Shown here: positions 1-9,278 of the stretch, piece by piece
How the letters are laid out: each line of letters begins with the position of its first letter
Position numbering within the stretch: position 1 is the stretch's first letter
Assembly (NCBI RefSeq): GCF_041360795.1
Contig: NZ_JBFUPW010000002.1
Coordinates: 558,001 to 622,000, forward strand
DNA from: Arthrobacter_E sp041360795
GTDB lineage: Bacteria > Actinomycetota > Actinomycetes > Actinomycetales > Micrococcaceae
Direction: 5' to 3'
DNA: 64,000 nucleotides
Notes under the pieces: generated by a model
What the model was told of the DNA's origin: nothing
The model's input: only the letters and a program-made list of their open reading frames with translations
Database searches by the model: none
Made by a program: the position numbers and the translations under genes

Positions 1-1050
1 GCCGTCCAGGCGGACCACGAGCGGCTTGTTGGCGGAGGAGCCGAGCTCGGCGAGTGCGCCGACGATGCCCTTGGCCACGGCGTCACAGGCGGTGATGCCA
101 CCGAAGACGTTCACGAACACGCTCTTGACCTGCTCGTCACCCAGGATGACGTCCAGACCGGCGGCCATGACCTCGGCGGAGGCGCCGCCTCCGATGTCGA
201 GGAAGTTGGCGGGCTTGACGCCGCCGTGGTTCTCGCCCGCGTAGGCGACGACGTCCAGGGTGGACATGACGAGACCCGCGCCGTTGCCGATCACGCCGAC
301 CTCGCCGTCGAGCTTGACGTAGTTGAGGTCAGCGGCCTTGGCCTTGGCTTCGAGGGGATCCGCGGCATCCTTGTCCTCGAGGTCCTCGTGACCCGGGTGG
401 CGGAAGCCGGCGTTCTCGTCGAGGGAGACCTTGCCGTCCAGGGCGAGGATGTCGCCTGCGCCGGTGCGGACCAGCGGGTTGACCTCCACCAGCGTGGCGT
501 CCTCACCCTTGAAGACGTCCCACAGCTTGATGAGGACGGCGGCGACCTTCTCGCGGAGGTCCTCGGCGAAACCTGCGGCGGCAACGATCTCGTCAGCCTT
601 GGCCTGGTCGATTCCCACGGCCGGGTCGACGGCGACCTTGGCCAGAGCTTCGGGCCGCTCGACGGCGAGCTGCTCGATCTCCATGCCACCCTCGACGGAG
701 CACATGGCGAGGTAGTTGCGGTTGGCGCGGTCCAGCAGCACGGAGAAGTAGAACTCCTCGGCGATGTCGGCGCCCTGAGCGATCATGACCTTCTTGACCG
801 TGTGGCCCTTGATGTCCATGCCCAGGATGTTGTCGGCGTATTCGAACGCCTCATCTGCGGTCTTCGCCACCTTCACACCGCCAGCCTTACCGCGGCCGCC
901 GATCTTGACCTGTGCCTTGACGACGGTGACGCCGCCGATCTTCTCAGCTGCGGCCTTGGCTTCTTCAGGGGTGGTCGCGACGATGCCAGCGAGCACGGGA
1001 ACGCCGTGCGCCTCAAACATGTCGCGAGCCTGGTATTCAAACAGGTCCAC
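1..1050 (-). CDS. sucC: Succinyl-CoA synthetase (ADP-forming) beta subunit, C-terminus cut by window edge
   Basis: This subunit carries the ATP-grasp domain of the TCA-cycle enzyme that interconverts succinyl-CoA and succinate with substrate-level phosphorylation, in complex with the alpha subunit SucD. The translation begins MDLFEYQARDMFEAHGVPV and continues with KAQVKIGGRGKAGGVK, the ATP-binding start typical of SucC. The glycine-rich DIGGGASAEVM and NVFGGITACD segments of the CoA-ligase half follow near the window edge. About 350 residues are visible; the last few dozen lie outside. The GTG start at 1048-1050 is preceded by AAGGA at good spacing. sucD is expected downstream, beyond position 1. 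The family call is secure. Confidence 0.95.
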   Translation of the reverse strand, partial: MDLFEYQARDMFEAHGVPVLAGIVATTPEEAKAAAEKIGGVTVVKAQVKIGGRGKAGGVKVAKTADEAFEYADNILGMDIKGHTVKKVMIAQGADIAEEFYFSVLLDRANRNYLAMCSVEGGMEIEQLAVERPEALAKVAVDPAVGIDQAKADEIVAAAGFAEDLREKVAAVLIKLWDVFKGEDATLVEVNPLVRTGAGDILALDGKVSLDENAGFRHPGHEDLEDKDAADPLEAKAKAADLNYVKLDGEVGVIGNGAGLVMSTLDVVAYAGENHGGVKPANFLDIGGGASAEVMAAGLDVILGDEQVKSVFVNVFGGITACDAVAKGIVGALAELGSSANKPLVVRLDG

Positions 1051-1288
1051 GGTTCGGTGTCCTTCTACGTCGAGGTAGGTGTGCAGGCGCCTCCCCGTTA
1101 CGGGTTATTGCGACCGTTCCGCAGGAGGTGCTCCACTGGGAACTTTAGCCCTGTGCGGGGCTGCGCCGCTCCCAGACTACCGGTTTCGTGACCAAGGCCA
1201 CATTTCTATGATTTGTAGAACTCGCACCGGTTTTGTTATGTGCTCCGAGCGACCTTGCGAAGGCCCAGTTGAGGCCCCGAAACGAGCC

Positions 1289-3778
1289 TCAGCCGTCCAC
1301 CTTCGTCACCGGCGCGTACCGGAGCAGGAGGCGCTTCTCCCCCACCGGGAATCGCACCTTGGCCACGCTCTTATCACCGACGCCTTCGACGCTCAGCACG
1401 ACGCCCTCACCGAAGGCGTTGTGGTTCACCCGGTCCCCGGGCGAGACGCTGATGACCTCCTTCTGCGGCTGCACCCGGCCCCGCACCACGGAGGCCGGGA
1501 CGTCGGCGTCGAAGCCCGCCGTGCTGCTGGCCGCCGCGCCGCGGGAATTCCGTGAGGTCCCCGCACCCCAGAACGAACCACCGTAGCGGCTGCTGCCGAT
1601 GCCGTCGTTCGCCCAGCCGGGGTTCACGGGCCGTGCGGTGCCCTCGCGTTCCCACTGGATCAGCTCGCCGGGGATCTCGTCGAGGAACTGGCTCGCCGGG
1701 TTGTACTGACTCTGGCCCCAGAGGCTGCGCACCTCCGACCGGGTCACGTAGAGCCGCTGGCGGGCACGGGTGAGTCCGACGTACGCCAGGCGGCGTTCCT
1801 CGGCCAGTTCCTTGGGATCCGTCGCGGAGCGGGCGTGCGGGAAGATGCCGTGCTCCATGCCCGTCAGAAACACCACCGGGAACTCCAGACCCTTGGCGGT
1901 GTGCAAGGTCATGAGAGTGACGACGCCCAGCCGCCGGGCCTCCGCGACGGCTTCATCGACGTCGCCTGGAGTGTCCGGGATCTGATCCGCATCGGCCACC
2001 AGGGACACCTGCTCCAGGAAATCGCCGAGCGTGCCCTCCGGGTTCTCGTTCTGGAACTCCCGGATCACGGCCACGAGTTCCGCGAGGTTCTCGACGCGGG
2101 ACTCGTCCTGGGGATCCGTGCTCAGCCGGAGCGCCGCGAGGTATCCCGTCTGCTCCAGCACGGCTTCCAGCGCGGCCACGGCGCCGGACCCCGACGCGAC
2201 TTCGGCCAGATCGTCCATGAGCTTCACGAAGCCCAGCACCGCGTTGACCGATCGCGTCGCCATCGCGGGCGCCTCGTCAGCCCTGCGCGCCGCGGCCATG
2301 AAGGAGATGCGCTCCCTCTCGGCGAGGGATGCCACGGCCGCCTCCGCACGGTCGCCGATCCCGCGCTTCGGTTCGTTGAGCACGCGGCGGAGATTGACGT
2401 CGTCGTCGGGGTTCACCAGCACGCGCAGGTAGGCGAGCGCGTCCTTGATCTCCTTGCGCTCATAGAAACGCGTGCCGCCGACCACCTTGTAGGGCAGGCC
2501 CATGCGGACCAGGACGTCCTCGAGGGAGCGCGACTGCGCGTTGGTCCGGTAGAAGACCGCCACGTCGCCGGGCCGGAGCCCCTCGGCGTCCTGCAGCCGG
2601 TCGATCTCGCGGGCGATGAACGCCGCTTCCTCGTGCTCGTTCTCGCCGACGTAGCCGATGATCTTGGGGCCGTCCCCGGACGCGGTCCAGAGACGCTTCT
2701 CCTGGCGGTCCGGATTGCGGGAGATCACGGCGTTGGCGGCGGAGAGGATGTTCTGAGTGGAGCGGTAGTTCTGCTCCAGCTTGATGACCTCGGCGTCCGG
2801 GTAGTCCTTCTCGAACTCCACGATGTTGCGGATGTCCGCACCGCGGAAGGCGTAGATCGACTGATCCGAGTCACCCACCACGGTGAGCTCGCTGGGCGGC
2901 ACGGGCCCGCCGTCGCCGACGCCCACGATCTCCTTCACGAGGGCGTACTGCGCGTGGTTGGTGTCCTGGTACTCGTCGACGAGGACGTGACGGAAGCGCC
3001 TCCTGTACGACTCGGCGAGCGCGGGGAACGCCCGGAACATGTACACGACCTGAGCGATCAGATCATCGAAATCCATCGCGTTGGCCTGCCGCAGACGCTG
3101 GGTGTAGCCCAGATAAACGTCCGCGACGGCCCGGTCCATCGGATTGTTCTCACTGGCCGTGGAAGAGAATTCCTCCGCGTCGATCAGCTCATTCTTGAGC
3201 GCGGAGATCTTGTGGGCGATCGCCTTCGGGGCGAACCGTTTGGGATCGAGGTCGAGATTTTTGGCCACCAAGGTGATGAGACGCAGCGAATCCGCGGAGT
3301 CATAAATGGAGAAATTCGAGTTCAGACCCACATTCGCGGCCTCCCGGCGCAGGATGCGCACACAGGAGGAATGGAAGGTGGAGATCCACATGCTCTTGGC
3401 CCGGGGCCCGATCAGGTTCTCGATGCGTTCCCGCATCTCGGCGGCGGCCTTGTTGGTGAAGGTGATCGCCAGGATCTCGCCGTGATGCGCCCGCCCGGTG
3501 GCCAGCAGGTACGCGATGCGGTGGGTCAGGACCCTCGTCTTGCCGGAGCCGGCGCCCGCCACGATCAGCAGCGGACTGCCGGAATGCACGACGGCGGCGT
3601 GCTGCTGCGGGTTGAGGCCTTCGGTCAGCGACTCGGCCGAGGGCGCGCGGAAGCCTTCACGATCCTGCGAGGCCGGGCCGCCCCCCGGAGCACCGTTCGG
3701 CCGCCCTCCTGCCGCGCTCTCTCCACGAGAGGCAGGTGGTGCGGGCGTGCTGGCATAGGGATCGAAGAGCATGTCCAT
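1289..3778 (-). CDS. pcrA: ATP-dependent 3'-5' DNA helicase of the UvrD/PcrA family
   Basis: This is a superfamily 1A helicase for nucleotide excision repair, mismatch repair and clearing RecA or stalled polymerase from DNA. The 829 residues start with a disordered Pro/Gly-rich stretch of about 50. The Q motif LNPQQ follows at 55-59 and Walker A GAGSGKT at 75-81. Then come the Walker B motif LVDEYQDTN, motif III GDSDQSIYAFRGAD, motif V TLHTAKGLEF and motif VI VGLTRARQRLYV. The end (PGDRVNHNAFGEGVV) is the C-terminal Tudor-like module of PcrA that contacts RNA polymerase or nucleosome-like partners. The ATG start has GGAGGGA in front. It is transcribed toward sucC and divergent from the polysaccharide locus. 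Confidence 0.95.
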   Translation of the reverse strand: MDMLFDPYASTPAPPASRGESAAGGRPNGAPGGGPASQDREGFRAPSAESLTEGLNPQQHAAVVHSGSPLLIVAGAGSGKTRVLTHRIAYLLATGRAHHGEILAITFTNKAAAEMRERIENLIGPRAKSMWISTFHSSCVRILRREAANVGLNSNFSIYDSADSLRLITLVAKNLDLDPKRFAPKAIAHKISALKNELIDAEEFSSTASENNPMDRAVADVYLGYTQRLRQANAMDFDDLIAQVVYMFRAFPALAESYRRRFRHVLVDEYQDTNHAQYALVKEIVGVGDGGPVPPSELTVVGDSDQSIYAFRGADIRNIVEFEKDYPDAEVIKLEQNYRSTQNILSAANAVISRNPDRQEKRLWTASGDGPKIIGYVGENEHEEAAFIAREIDRLQDAEGLRPGDVAVFYRTNAQSRSLEDVLVRMGLPYKVVGGTRFYERKEIKDALAYLRVLVNPDDDVNLRRVLNEPKRGIGDRAEAAVASLAERERISFMAAARRADEAPAMATRSVNAVLGFVKLMDDLAEVASGSGAVAALEAVLEQTGYLAALRLSTDPQDESRVENLAELVAVIREFQNENPEGTLGDFLEQVSLVADADQIPDTPGDVDEAVAEARRLGVVTLMTLHTAKGLEFPVVFLTGMEHGIFPHARSATDPKELAEERRLAYVGLTRARQRLYVTRSEVRSLWGQSQYNPASQFLDEIPGELIQWEREGTARPVNPGWANDGIGSSRYGGSFWGAGTSRNSRGAAASSTAGFDADVPASVVRGRVQPQKEVISVSPGDRVNHNAFGEGVVLSVEGVGDKSVAKVRFPVGEKRLLLRYAPVTKVDG

Positions 3779-4130
3779 GGTCCCTCCAGTTTAGGCGGCT
3801 TGTCTGACAGTCGCCGTCGCACCGGTAAACCACGCTCGGAGGTGGTCTGAGGACTGCACGAAACGGTTAACCACTCAATTTGCGCAGGAATCCTCGACAC
3901 CAGCGGAAACAATTTGTACCCTAAGTTGTCTGGATTTAGGATTGAACCCGACGTGTCCGGTTACGAACTCTCGCACTTCTGATACGTCATATTATTGGTC
4001 TGCCGTGAGGCACGCAGGGGGAAGCTGTGGGGGCTTAAAACATGAATATTCGTCTTTTGACGGACAGGTCGGTGTATTTTCCGCCGACTCCTGCCGGTCC
4101 GGTCGTTCTGCGGAAGTGACGGGCTCCGCG
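3779..4130. other. Divergent intergenic region between pcrA and the polysaccharide locus
   Basis: About 350 bases separate two divergent genes. The region must carry the pcrA promoter on the minus strand and the promoter of the sugar-transferase operon on the plus strand. AT-rich patches (around 3903-3935 and 3980-4000) are candidates for -10 elements, but none pairs convincingly with a -35. A 25-codon ORF (4042-4119) lies at its right end and is listed separately. Confidence 0.5.
4042..4119 (+). CDS. Possible 25-residue leader ORF in front of the sugar transferase
   Basis: ATG AAT ATT opens a 25-codon frame (begins MNIRLLTDRS, ends VVLRK). Its TGA stop overlaps a GTG (4116-4118) that is in frame with the downstream sugar transferase, as in translational coupling. 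The ATG follows a G-rich stretch and an A-run, with no clean Shine-Dalgarno. Nothing in the peptide resembles a known family. It may be a real leader peptide, the marker of an alternative GTG start for the transferase, or chance. Confidence 0.25.
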   Translation: MNIRLLTDRSVYFPPTPAGPVVLRK

Positions 4131-5591
4131 ATGGCCGCCTCCGTCACCACCACTCATCTCCGTCCTCTGAATTCCTCCGCATGGCTGCGTTCGCATGCCA
4201 CGCGCATGCGTCTTCTGGACCTTCTCTGCATCGTGCTCGCCGTGAGCGGCGCCTACACGATCCGTTTCGGTTCGAATGACGAGGCTTCGCTCCGGGGTCA
4301 GACCACCGATTACTCCTACGTGACGGTTTCCCTGCTGCTGATCGTCGCGTGGTGGGTGGCCCTGGAATACACGGGCTCGCGGGACACGAAATTCATCGGC
4401 ACGGGCATTGAGGAATACCGCCGCGTCACGGCGACTTCGCTCTGGCTCTTCGGTGCCGTCGCGGTGTTCTCCTACGTCTTCCAGCTGCAGACTGCCCGCG
4501 GCTATGTCGCCGTCGCGCTCCCGCTGGGAGTGATCTTCCTGGTCATCTCGCGCTGGTTCCAGCGCAAGGCGCTCCAGAAGACCCGCCGCGAAGGCCTGAA
4601 TCTTCACCGGGTGCTCCTCATCGGGGCGTCGTCCAGTGTGGAGCACCTGAACAGCAAGCTGGAGCAGCACATCGTCTCCGGGTACAAGCCTGTCGCCGCC
4701 GTTCTGACCGACACCGGGAGCGTGCGCGGCGAGCTGTCGGTCATCAACGCCGCCCCGTCCGTCGATCTGGTCCTGGACGCGATCGACCGCTCCGGCGCCG
4801 ACACCGTGGCCATCTCCAGCGGTGGCGAACTGGATCCGACCTTCCTGCGGCACCTGGGCTGGGCGCTCTCCGCACGCGAGGTGGGCATGATCATGGCGCC
4901 GGCCCTGACGGACATCTCCGGCCCCAGGATTCACATGCAGCCGGTGGCCGGACTGCCGCTCATCCACGTGACCACGCCGAAGCTCGAGGGCATGAAGGCC
5001 ATCGCCAAGCGGGTCTTCGACCTCCTGACGGCGTCTCTGCTGCTCCTGATCCTCGCGATCCCCATGGCGATCGTCGCCCTTCTGGTCAGGCTGGACAGCC
5101 CAGGCCCGGCGTTGTTCTTCCAGGAGAGGGTCGGCAAGCGCGGCGAGCTCTTCAAGATGATCAAGTTCCGGTCCATGCGCACGGATGCCGAGGCACTGCT
5201 GGTCAACCTCCAGGAGCAGAGCGAAGGCAACGGCGTGCTCTTCAAGATGAAGAAGGACCCGCGGGTCACCCGCGTGGGCTCGTGGATCCGCCGCTTCTCG
5301 CTGGACGAGCTTCCCCAGCTCTTCAACGTCCTCAACGGAACCATGAGTCTCGTGGGCCCCCGGCCCCCGCTGTCCCGCGAAGTGGCCCTGTACGACAATT
5401 TCGCCCACCGCCGCCTTCTGGTGAAGCCCGGCATCACCGGCCTCTGGCAGGTGAGCGGCCGCAGCGATCTTTCCTGGGAGGAATCGATCCGGCTCGACCT
5501 GTACTACGTGGAGAACTGGTCCTTGGCTCAGGACCTGCTCATTCTCGCGAAAACCGCCCGGGCCGTGGTGGGGAAAGACGGAGCCTACTAA
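4131..5591 (+). CDS. Polyprenyl-phosphate sugar-1-phosphate transferase (WbaP/WcaJ type), priming enzyme
   Basis: This membrane enzyme moves a sugar-1-phosphate from a nucleotide sugar to undecaprenyl phosphate, the first step of a repeat-unit polysaccharide. The protein has four N-terminal membrane segments, a cytoplasmic CoA-binding-like domain (starts near LLIGASSS), a fifth hydrophobic stretch (DLLTASLLLLILAIP) and the catalytic bacterial sugar transferase domain. That domain carries SPGPALFFQERVGKRGELF, the FRSMR motif, SLDELPQL and SLVGPRPPL. Length (about 486 residues) is normal. The ATG at 4131 was chosen because the first transmembrane segment follows shortly after; the in-frame GTG at 4116 overlaps a small upstream ORF and is possible. 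It opens a plus-strand gene string with the WecG-like gene 76 bases downstream. Confidence 0.92.
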   Translation: MAASVTTTHLRPLNSSAWLRSHATRMRLLDLLCIVLAVSGAYTIRFGSNDEASLRGQTTDYSYVTVSLLLIVAWWVALEYTGSRDTKFIGTGIEEYRRVTATSLWLFGAVAVFSYVFQLQTARGYVAVALPLGVIFLVISRWFQRKALQKTRREGLNLHRVLLIGASSSVEHLNSKLEQHIVSGYKPVAAVLTDTGSVRGELSVINAAPSVDLVLDAIDRSGADTVAISSGGELDPTFLRHLGWALSAREVGMIMAPALTDISGPRIHMQPVAGLPLIHVTTPKLEGMKAIAKRVFDLLTASLLLLILAIPMAIVALLVRLDSPGPALFFQERVGKRGELFKMIKFRSMRTDAEALLVNLQEQSEGNGVLFKMKKDPRVTRVGSWIRRFSLDELPQLFNVLNGTMSLVGPRPPLSREVALYDNFAHRRLLVKPGITGLWQVSGRSDLSWEESIRLDLYYVENWSLAQDLLILAKTARAVVGKDGAY

Positions 5592-5667
5592 TTCCGTCAT
5601 CCGGTCCTCACGTCCGGCCCCGCATCCACCTCCGTTCCCCTCCGAAAGAACTCAAAGGTCTTCGCTC

Positions 5668-6597
5668 ATGAGCCCTGAAACAGCCGGCAAGGATGTCACC
5701 GCCGGACCGCCCGCAGCACCGCGGACAGCCCACGCCCACCCGTCCCCCCTGCTGTCCGTTCATCGAGGCGAAGCCCAGATCTTCGGCAAACCAGTCTTCA
5801 CCGGGGACATGTCGAGCTTCCTCGACACCCTGGACGTCCACGCGAAGGACGACGTGCCTCATCTCGCCGTGACGGCGAACGTCGATCACATCATCGACCT
5901 GGAGGGCGGGAGCCCGCTCGTGGACGCGTATCACGCGGCGTCGCTGCGGACCGTCGACGGCGCGCCGCTCCTCTGGCTCCTCCGGAAGCTCGGGGCCAGG
6001 AATCTGCACCGCATCACGGGCGCCGATCTGATCACGACGACGTGCCGGGAAGGCGCCATCAGGGCGTGGACGGTCGCCATCGTGGGCGGCGCCGACGACG
6101 TGCTCGAGGCCGCAGTCCGCAACCTGCGCGCCGAGCACCCCCGGACCACGATCGTGGGAATCCCCGCACCGATGCTGGGCACCCCCGGGGATCCTGCCGG
6201 ACGGGAGATCGTCGACGCGCTCAACGAACTGAACCCTGACATCGTGTTCCTGTGCCTGGGCGCGCCCAAACAGGAATCCTGGTTCCTGCACTGGCGGCCC
6301 GAGCTGCCGGCGGCCGTCTACATCGGCGCCGGAGCGGCCGTCGATTTCGCCGCAGGGCACAAGAAACGGGCCCCACGGCCGGTGCAGCGGATCGGACTCG
6401 AGTGGACGTGGCGTCTCGCGCAGGAGTTCCGCCGACTCGCTCCGCGGTATCTGATCAAGGGGCCGCGGTTCCTGCGGATTACCCGCCGGACGCTGCGCTC
6501 GGGCTCCGAGGCGGGCGCGCCGTCGTCGAGCAGCACGGTCCCGGACAGCACGCCGTCAGGCACCCCTTCGTCGGAAAGCCTGAAAGGCGGCTCGTGA
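5668..6597 (+). CDS. WecG/TagA/CpsF family glycosyltransferase (GT26)
   Basis: Members add N-acetylmannosamine(uronate) or a similar sugar to the lipid-linked first sugar of capsule, teichoic acid or enterobacterial common antigen. The 309-residue soluble protein shows the family landmarks: NVDHIIDL, TVDGAPLLWLLRKLG, ITGADL, FLCLGAPKQESWF and GAGAAVDFAAG. An amphipathic C-terminal RIGLEWTWRLAQEF segment tethers such enzymes to the membrane. A disordered Ser/Thr/Pro tail of about 35 residues ends the protein. Its stop overlaps the next gene's GTG start by four bases (GTGA), so the two are translationally coupled. It should act directly after the priming transferase upstream. Confidence 0.92.
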   Translation: MSPETAGKDVTAGPPAAPRTAHAHPSPLLSVHRGEAQIFGKPVFTGDMSSFLDTLDVHAKDDVPHLAVTANVDHIIDLEGGSPLVDAYHAASLRTVDGAPLLWLLRKLGARNLHRITGADLITTTCREGAIRAWTVAIVGGADDVLEAAVRNLRAEHPRTTIVGIPAPMLGTPGDPAGREIVDALNELNPDIVFLCLGAPKQESWFLHWRPELPAAVYIGAGAAVDFAAGHKKRAPRPVQRIGLEWTWRLAQEFRRLAPRYLIKGPRFLRITRRTLRSGSEAGAPSSSSTVPDSTPSGTPSSESLKGGS

Positions 6598-7754
6598 CCC
6601 GCGTCAACGCCACTGGGCCCTACACCGCCATCATCGTCCACCAGTTCGACCCGGAGAATCCGGTGCCCGGTGGGATCGACACCTGCATCAGGGACATGCT
6701 CCTGCACGCGCCTGCCGGGGAACGGATCCTCCTTCTGGGGGTCAGTCAGACCAGGCCGCTCCTCCGCCGCACCTCGGTGGACGGGTTCGGCGTGCCGGTC
6801 GACTTCGTCCCGCTGTCCCGGGTGGACCCGGGAAACCAGCGACGGCGGATCCCCCACTCGATCCGGCTTCTCCTCCCGATCCTGCTCGTCATGCTCCGTA
6901 CCTCCACCCGGCGCAGCTCCATCCACACCCACCGCCTGGAACCATCGCTCATCACCCGCCTCTTCCCGGCCCGGCGGCATGTCTACTTCGTGCACACGAA
7001 CACGGAATCAGCGATCGCCGCACACGGCGACAGCTTCTGGAAACGAGCTCCCGGCCTCTACCGGTTCCTGGAAAGGCGGGTGCTCGCCGCAGCGGACCTC
7101 ACCCTGGTGTTCAACCGTGCCTCGGCGGAGCTGTATCAATCGCTCGGTTATCCCGCCCGACGGGTCCGCACCTGGTTCAACGAGTCGCTGTATTACCCAC
7201 GTCCTGCGGATGATCGGGCGTCGGAAACCCCCACAGCGGTCTGGGTGGGCCGGTTCGAATCCCCGAAGGATCCGGTCCTCGCCGTCGAGGTCTTTTCCGA
7301 ATTGGCCCGCCGCGCATCCGAGGCCGGCCCGGAATGGAAAGCGATCATGGTCGGGGACGGGACTCTCCGTCCTGACGTTGACGCGAGAATCGAAGAACTG
7401 GGCCTGAAAGACCACATCCGGCTGGTCGGCGCACAGCCCCGCTCCGAAGTGGGGACACTCATGCGGAATTCGGATGTCCTCCTCATGACATCCCATTTCG
7501 AGGGATCACCGATTGTCATGTACGAAGGCCTTGCCAGCGGAATTCCCGTGGTCGCCACGTCCGAAGCGGATCCGGATCAAGTGCTGACGGACGATATCGG
7601 TAGAATCATTCAGGGGCGCAATCCAGCAGACATCGCGAAAGCAGCGGAAGCGGTTCTGTCCTGCGATCGCACGACGATCGCCCGGGCCGTCGAGGATCGT
7701 TCATCGGGCCGCGCTCTTGATCATCTCTGGAAAACCGTGAATGGAGACGACTGA
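6594..7754 (+). CDS. Glycosyltransferase, GT4/GT1 fold (GT-B)
   Basis: This is a retaining glycosyltransferase likely building the lipid-linked repeat unit. It has a Rossmann-type N-terminal half (PVPGGIDTCIRDML) and a C-terminal GT-B nucleotide-sugar domain with WVGRFESPKDP, MVGDGTLRPD, and the E-x7-E signature region HFEGSPIVMYEGLASGIPVVAT. The GTG start at 6594 overlaps the stop of the WecG-like gene in a GTGA junction, and GAAAGGCGG lies upstream. A longer reading from 6252 exists but lies inside the upstream gene and is rejected. Length 386 is usual. The sugar donor cannot be told from sequence. Confidence 0.9.
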   Translation: MTRVNATGPYTAIIVHQFDPENPVPGGIDTCIRDMLLHAPAGERILLLGVSQTRPLLRRTSVDGFGVPVDFVPLSRVDPGNQRRRIPHSIRLLLPILLVMLRTSTRRSSIHTHRLEPSLITRLFPARRHVYFVHTNTESAIAAHGDSFWKRAPGLYRFLERRVLAAADLTLVFNRASAELYQSLGYPARRVRTWFNESLYYPRPADDRASETPTAVWVGRFESPKDPVLAVEVFSELARRASEAGPEWKAIMVGDGTLRPDVDARIEELGLKDHIRLVGAQPRSEVGTLMRNSDVLLMTSHFEGSPIVMYEGLASGIPVVATSEADPDQVLTDDIGRIIQGRNPADIAKAAEAVLSCDRTTIARAVEDRSSGRALDHLWKTVNGDD

Positions 7755-7787
7755 CATGGTGATGCCTGGGCGCTCCCTTGACGAGAG

Positions 7788-9266
7788 ATGCGGAGCGACG
7801 AGCCGCTGATGGAAGCAACGACTTTACTCGGCGTGATCGCAGCCGCACTCCTGGGCGTTTTCCTGACGATCAAATTCCCGAAATCCTTCGTCTTCGCGGC
7901 CGTCTGGTTCATCATGCTCGAAGACAGCATTCAGTGGCTGTTCAAAGTCGAGTGGATCACGTACACCGATGAAGTGGTCACCGCGCTGGCCGCTCTCATC
8001 TTCCCGCTCGGGCGCCTCATGTCGAAAAGACGTCTGGTGCGCATTCCCGGCATGGGCTGGATCGTGCTGTTCGTTCTCGCCGGTGGCATCGGAAACGCTC
8101 TCAATGCCACCCCGGCGGATGTCTTCGCCCTCGGCGCCGGTTCGGCGCTCAAAGGCCTGGTGTTCGCGTTCGCCGTCGCGCAGCTCGACTGGACCCCGCG
8201 CGACATCCAGCGCTCCGCGAAGTACTTCTTCCTGATCGGCACGGCGCTCATCGTCACCGGCGCCATCAACCTCGTCGCCCCCGGCCCCTGGGCCCAGGTC
8301 TTCTCGCCGAGTGGAAACCTCGACTACCGGTTCGGCATCCCCTCCCTGATCGGGCCGTTCGTCCACCCGGGCATCTACGCCACGGTCCTCGGCCTGATCT
8401 CCGTCGCAGCGCTGAGCTATCGCCGCACCGTGCGCAAGTCGCGTGCGAGCGCGTTCCTCGCGTTCACCACGGCCGTCGGCGGGCTGCTGGGCATGCGCCG
8501 CAGGCTCTGGGCCGCGGCCGTCATGGCGTGGGCGGGCCTTCTCGCTCGCACGTCCACCCGCGCGACCGCCGTCCTCGTCACCGTCCTGGCCGTGCCCGTC
8601 GGCATCCTCGTCTCCGGTGACTTCTTCAGCTCGATCTTCGGCAGCATCTCCCGGGAGTACCTCTCGGAGACCGGGCAGGCGTCCGCCGCGCGGACGGTCC
8701 TCTCGCTCGGAGCGGTCGACGTCGCCAATCTCGCCATGCCTTTCGGCGCCGGCTTCGGCCGGTACGCCAGCTGGGTGGCGGCGCTGCGCTACAGCCCCGA
8801 ATACGTCTCCCGTGGCTTCGACCACATCTGGGGCCTGACACCGCTGGAGCGCGGTTCCTCGAACTTCCTGGTGGACACCTTCTGGCCGGCCGTGATCGGC
8901 GAGACCGGCTGGCTCGGGCTGTTCGCGTTCATCGGGCTGGTCCTGTCGATCATCCGGATGTTCTACAAGCTGTCCGCCAAGACGGAGACCCGCGCCCTGG
9001 CCCGTTGTGTCGGCGTGACCGGGTTCGGCTGGATGCTCTTCATCCTGTTCGACTCCGTCGCAGGACCGTCGTTCTACAACCCGCTGTACATGATCCTGTA
9101 CGCGATCATCGGCGTGGGCAGTCACCTGTACTTCACCAAGCCCGCTCCGACAGCCGCCCTGGGGAACGATCTTGAGGAGAGCGCCACCGACAACACGCCG
9201 GACGACGCCGCGCCGGATGCGGAGCTGTCCGGTCCCGGCCGCGCCACGGTCCGCCGTGGGCGCTGA
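7788..9266 (+). CDS. O-antigen ligase/polymerase-like multispanning membrane protein
   Basis: About 490 residues with some ten or more hydrophobic segments spread across the whole length and a large extracellular loop toward the C-terminal third (residues about 290-360, with the EYVSRGFDHIWG region). This is the topology of Wzy polymerases and WaaL ligases (Wzy_C-like families), which are poorly conserved in sequence. The position between glycosyltransferases supports a role in polymerising the exported repeat units. The tail is a disordered acidic segment (ESATDNTPDDAAPDAE). The start is ambiguous: ATG 7788 or ATG 7809 (MEATTLLG), the latter lying right before the first membrane helix. Confidence 0.75.
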   Translation: MRSDEPLMEATTLLGVIAAALLGVFLTIKFPKSFVFAAVWFIMLEDSIQWLFKVEWITYTDEVVTALAALIFPLGRLMSKRRLVRIPGMGWIVLFVLAGGIGNALNATPADVFALGAGSALKGLVFAFAVAQLDWTPRDIQRSAKYFFLIGTALIVTGAINLVAPGPWAQVFSPSGNLDYRFGIPSLIGPFVHPGIYATVLGLISVAALSYRRTVRKSRASAFLAFTTAVGGLLGMRRRLWAAAVMAWAGLLARTSTRATAVLVTVLAVPVGILVSGDFFSSIFGSISREYLSETGQASAARTVLSLGAVDVANLAMPFGAGFGRYASWVAALRYSPEYVSRGFDHIWGLTPLERGSSNFLVDTFWPAVIGETGWLGLFAFIGLVLSIIRMFYKLSAKTETRALARCVGVTGFGWMLFILFDSVAGPSFYNPLYMILYAIIGVGSHLYFTKPAPTAALGNDLEESATDNTPDDAAPDAELSGPGRATVRRGR

Positions 9267-9278
9267 GACGGTGCGTCC

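Noticed and set aside
1835..3850. A 671-codon open frame on the plus strand
   Set aside because: Antisense shadow of pcrA; the minus-strand reading has all helicase motifs.
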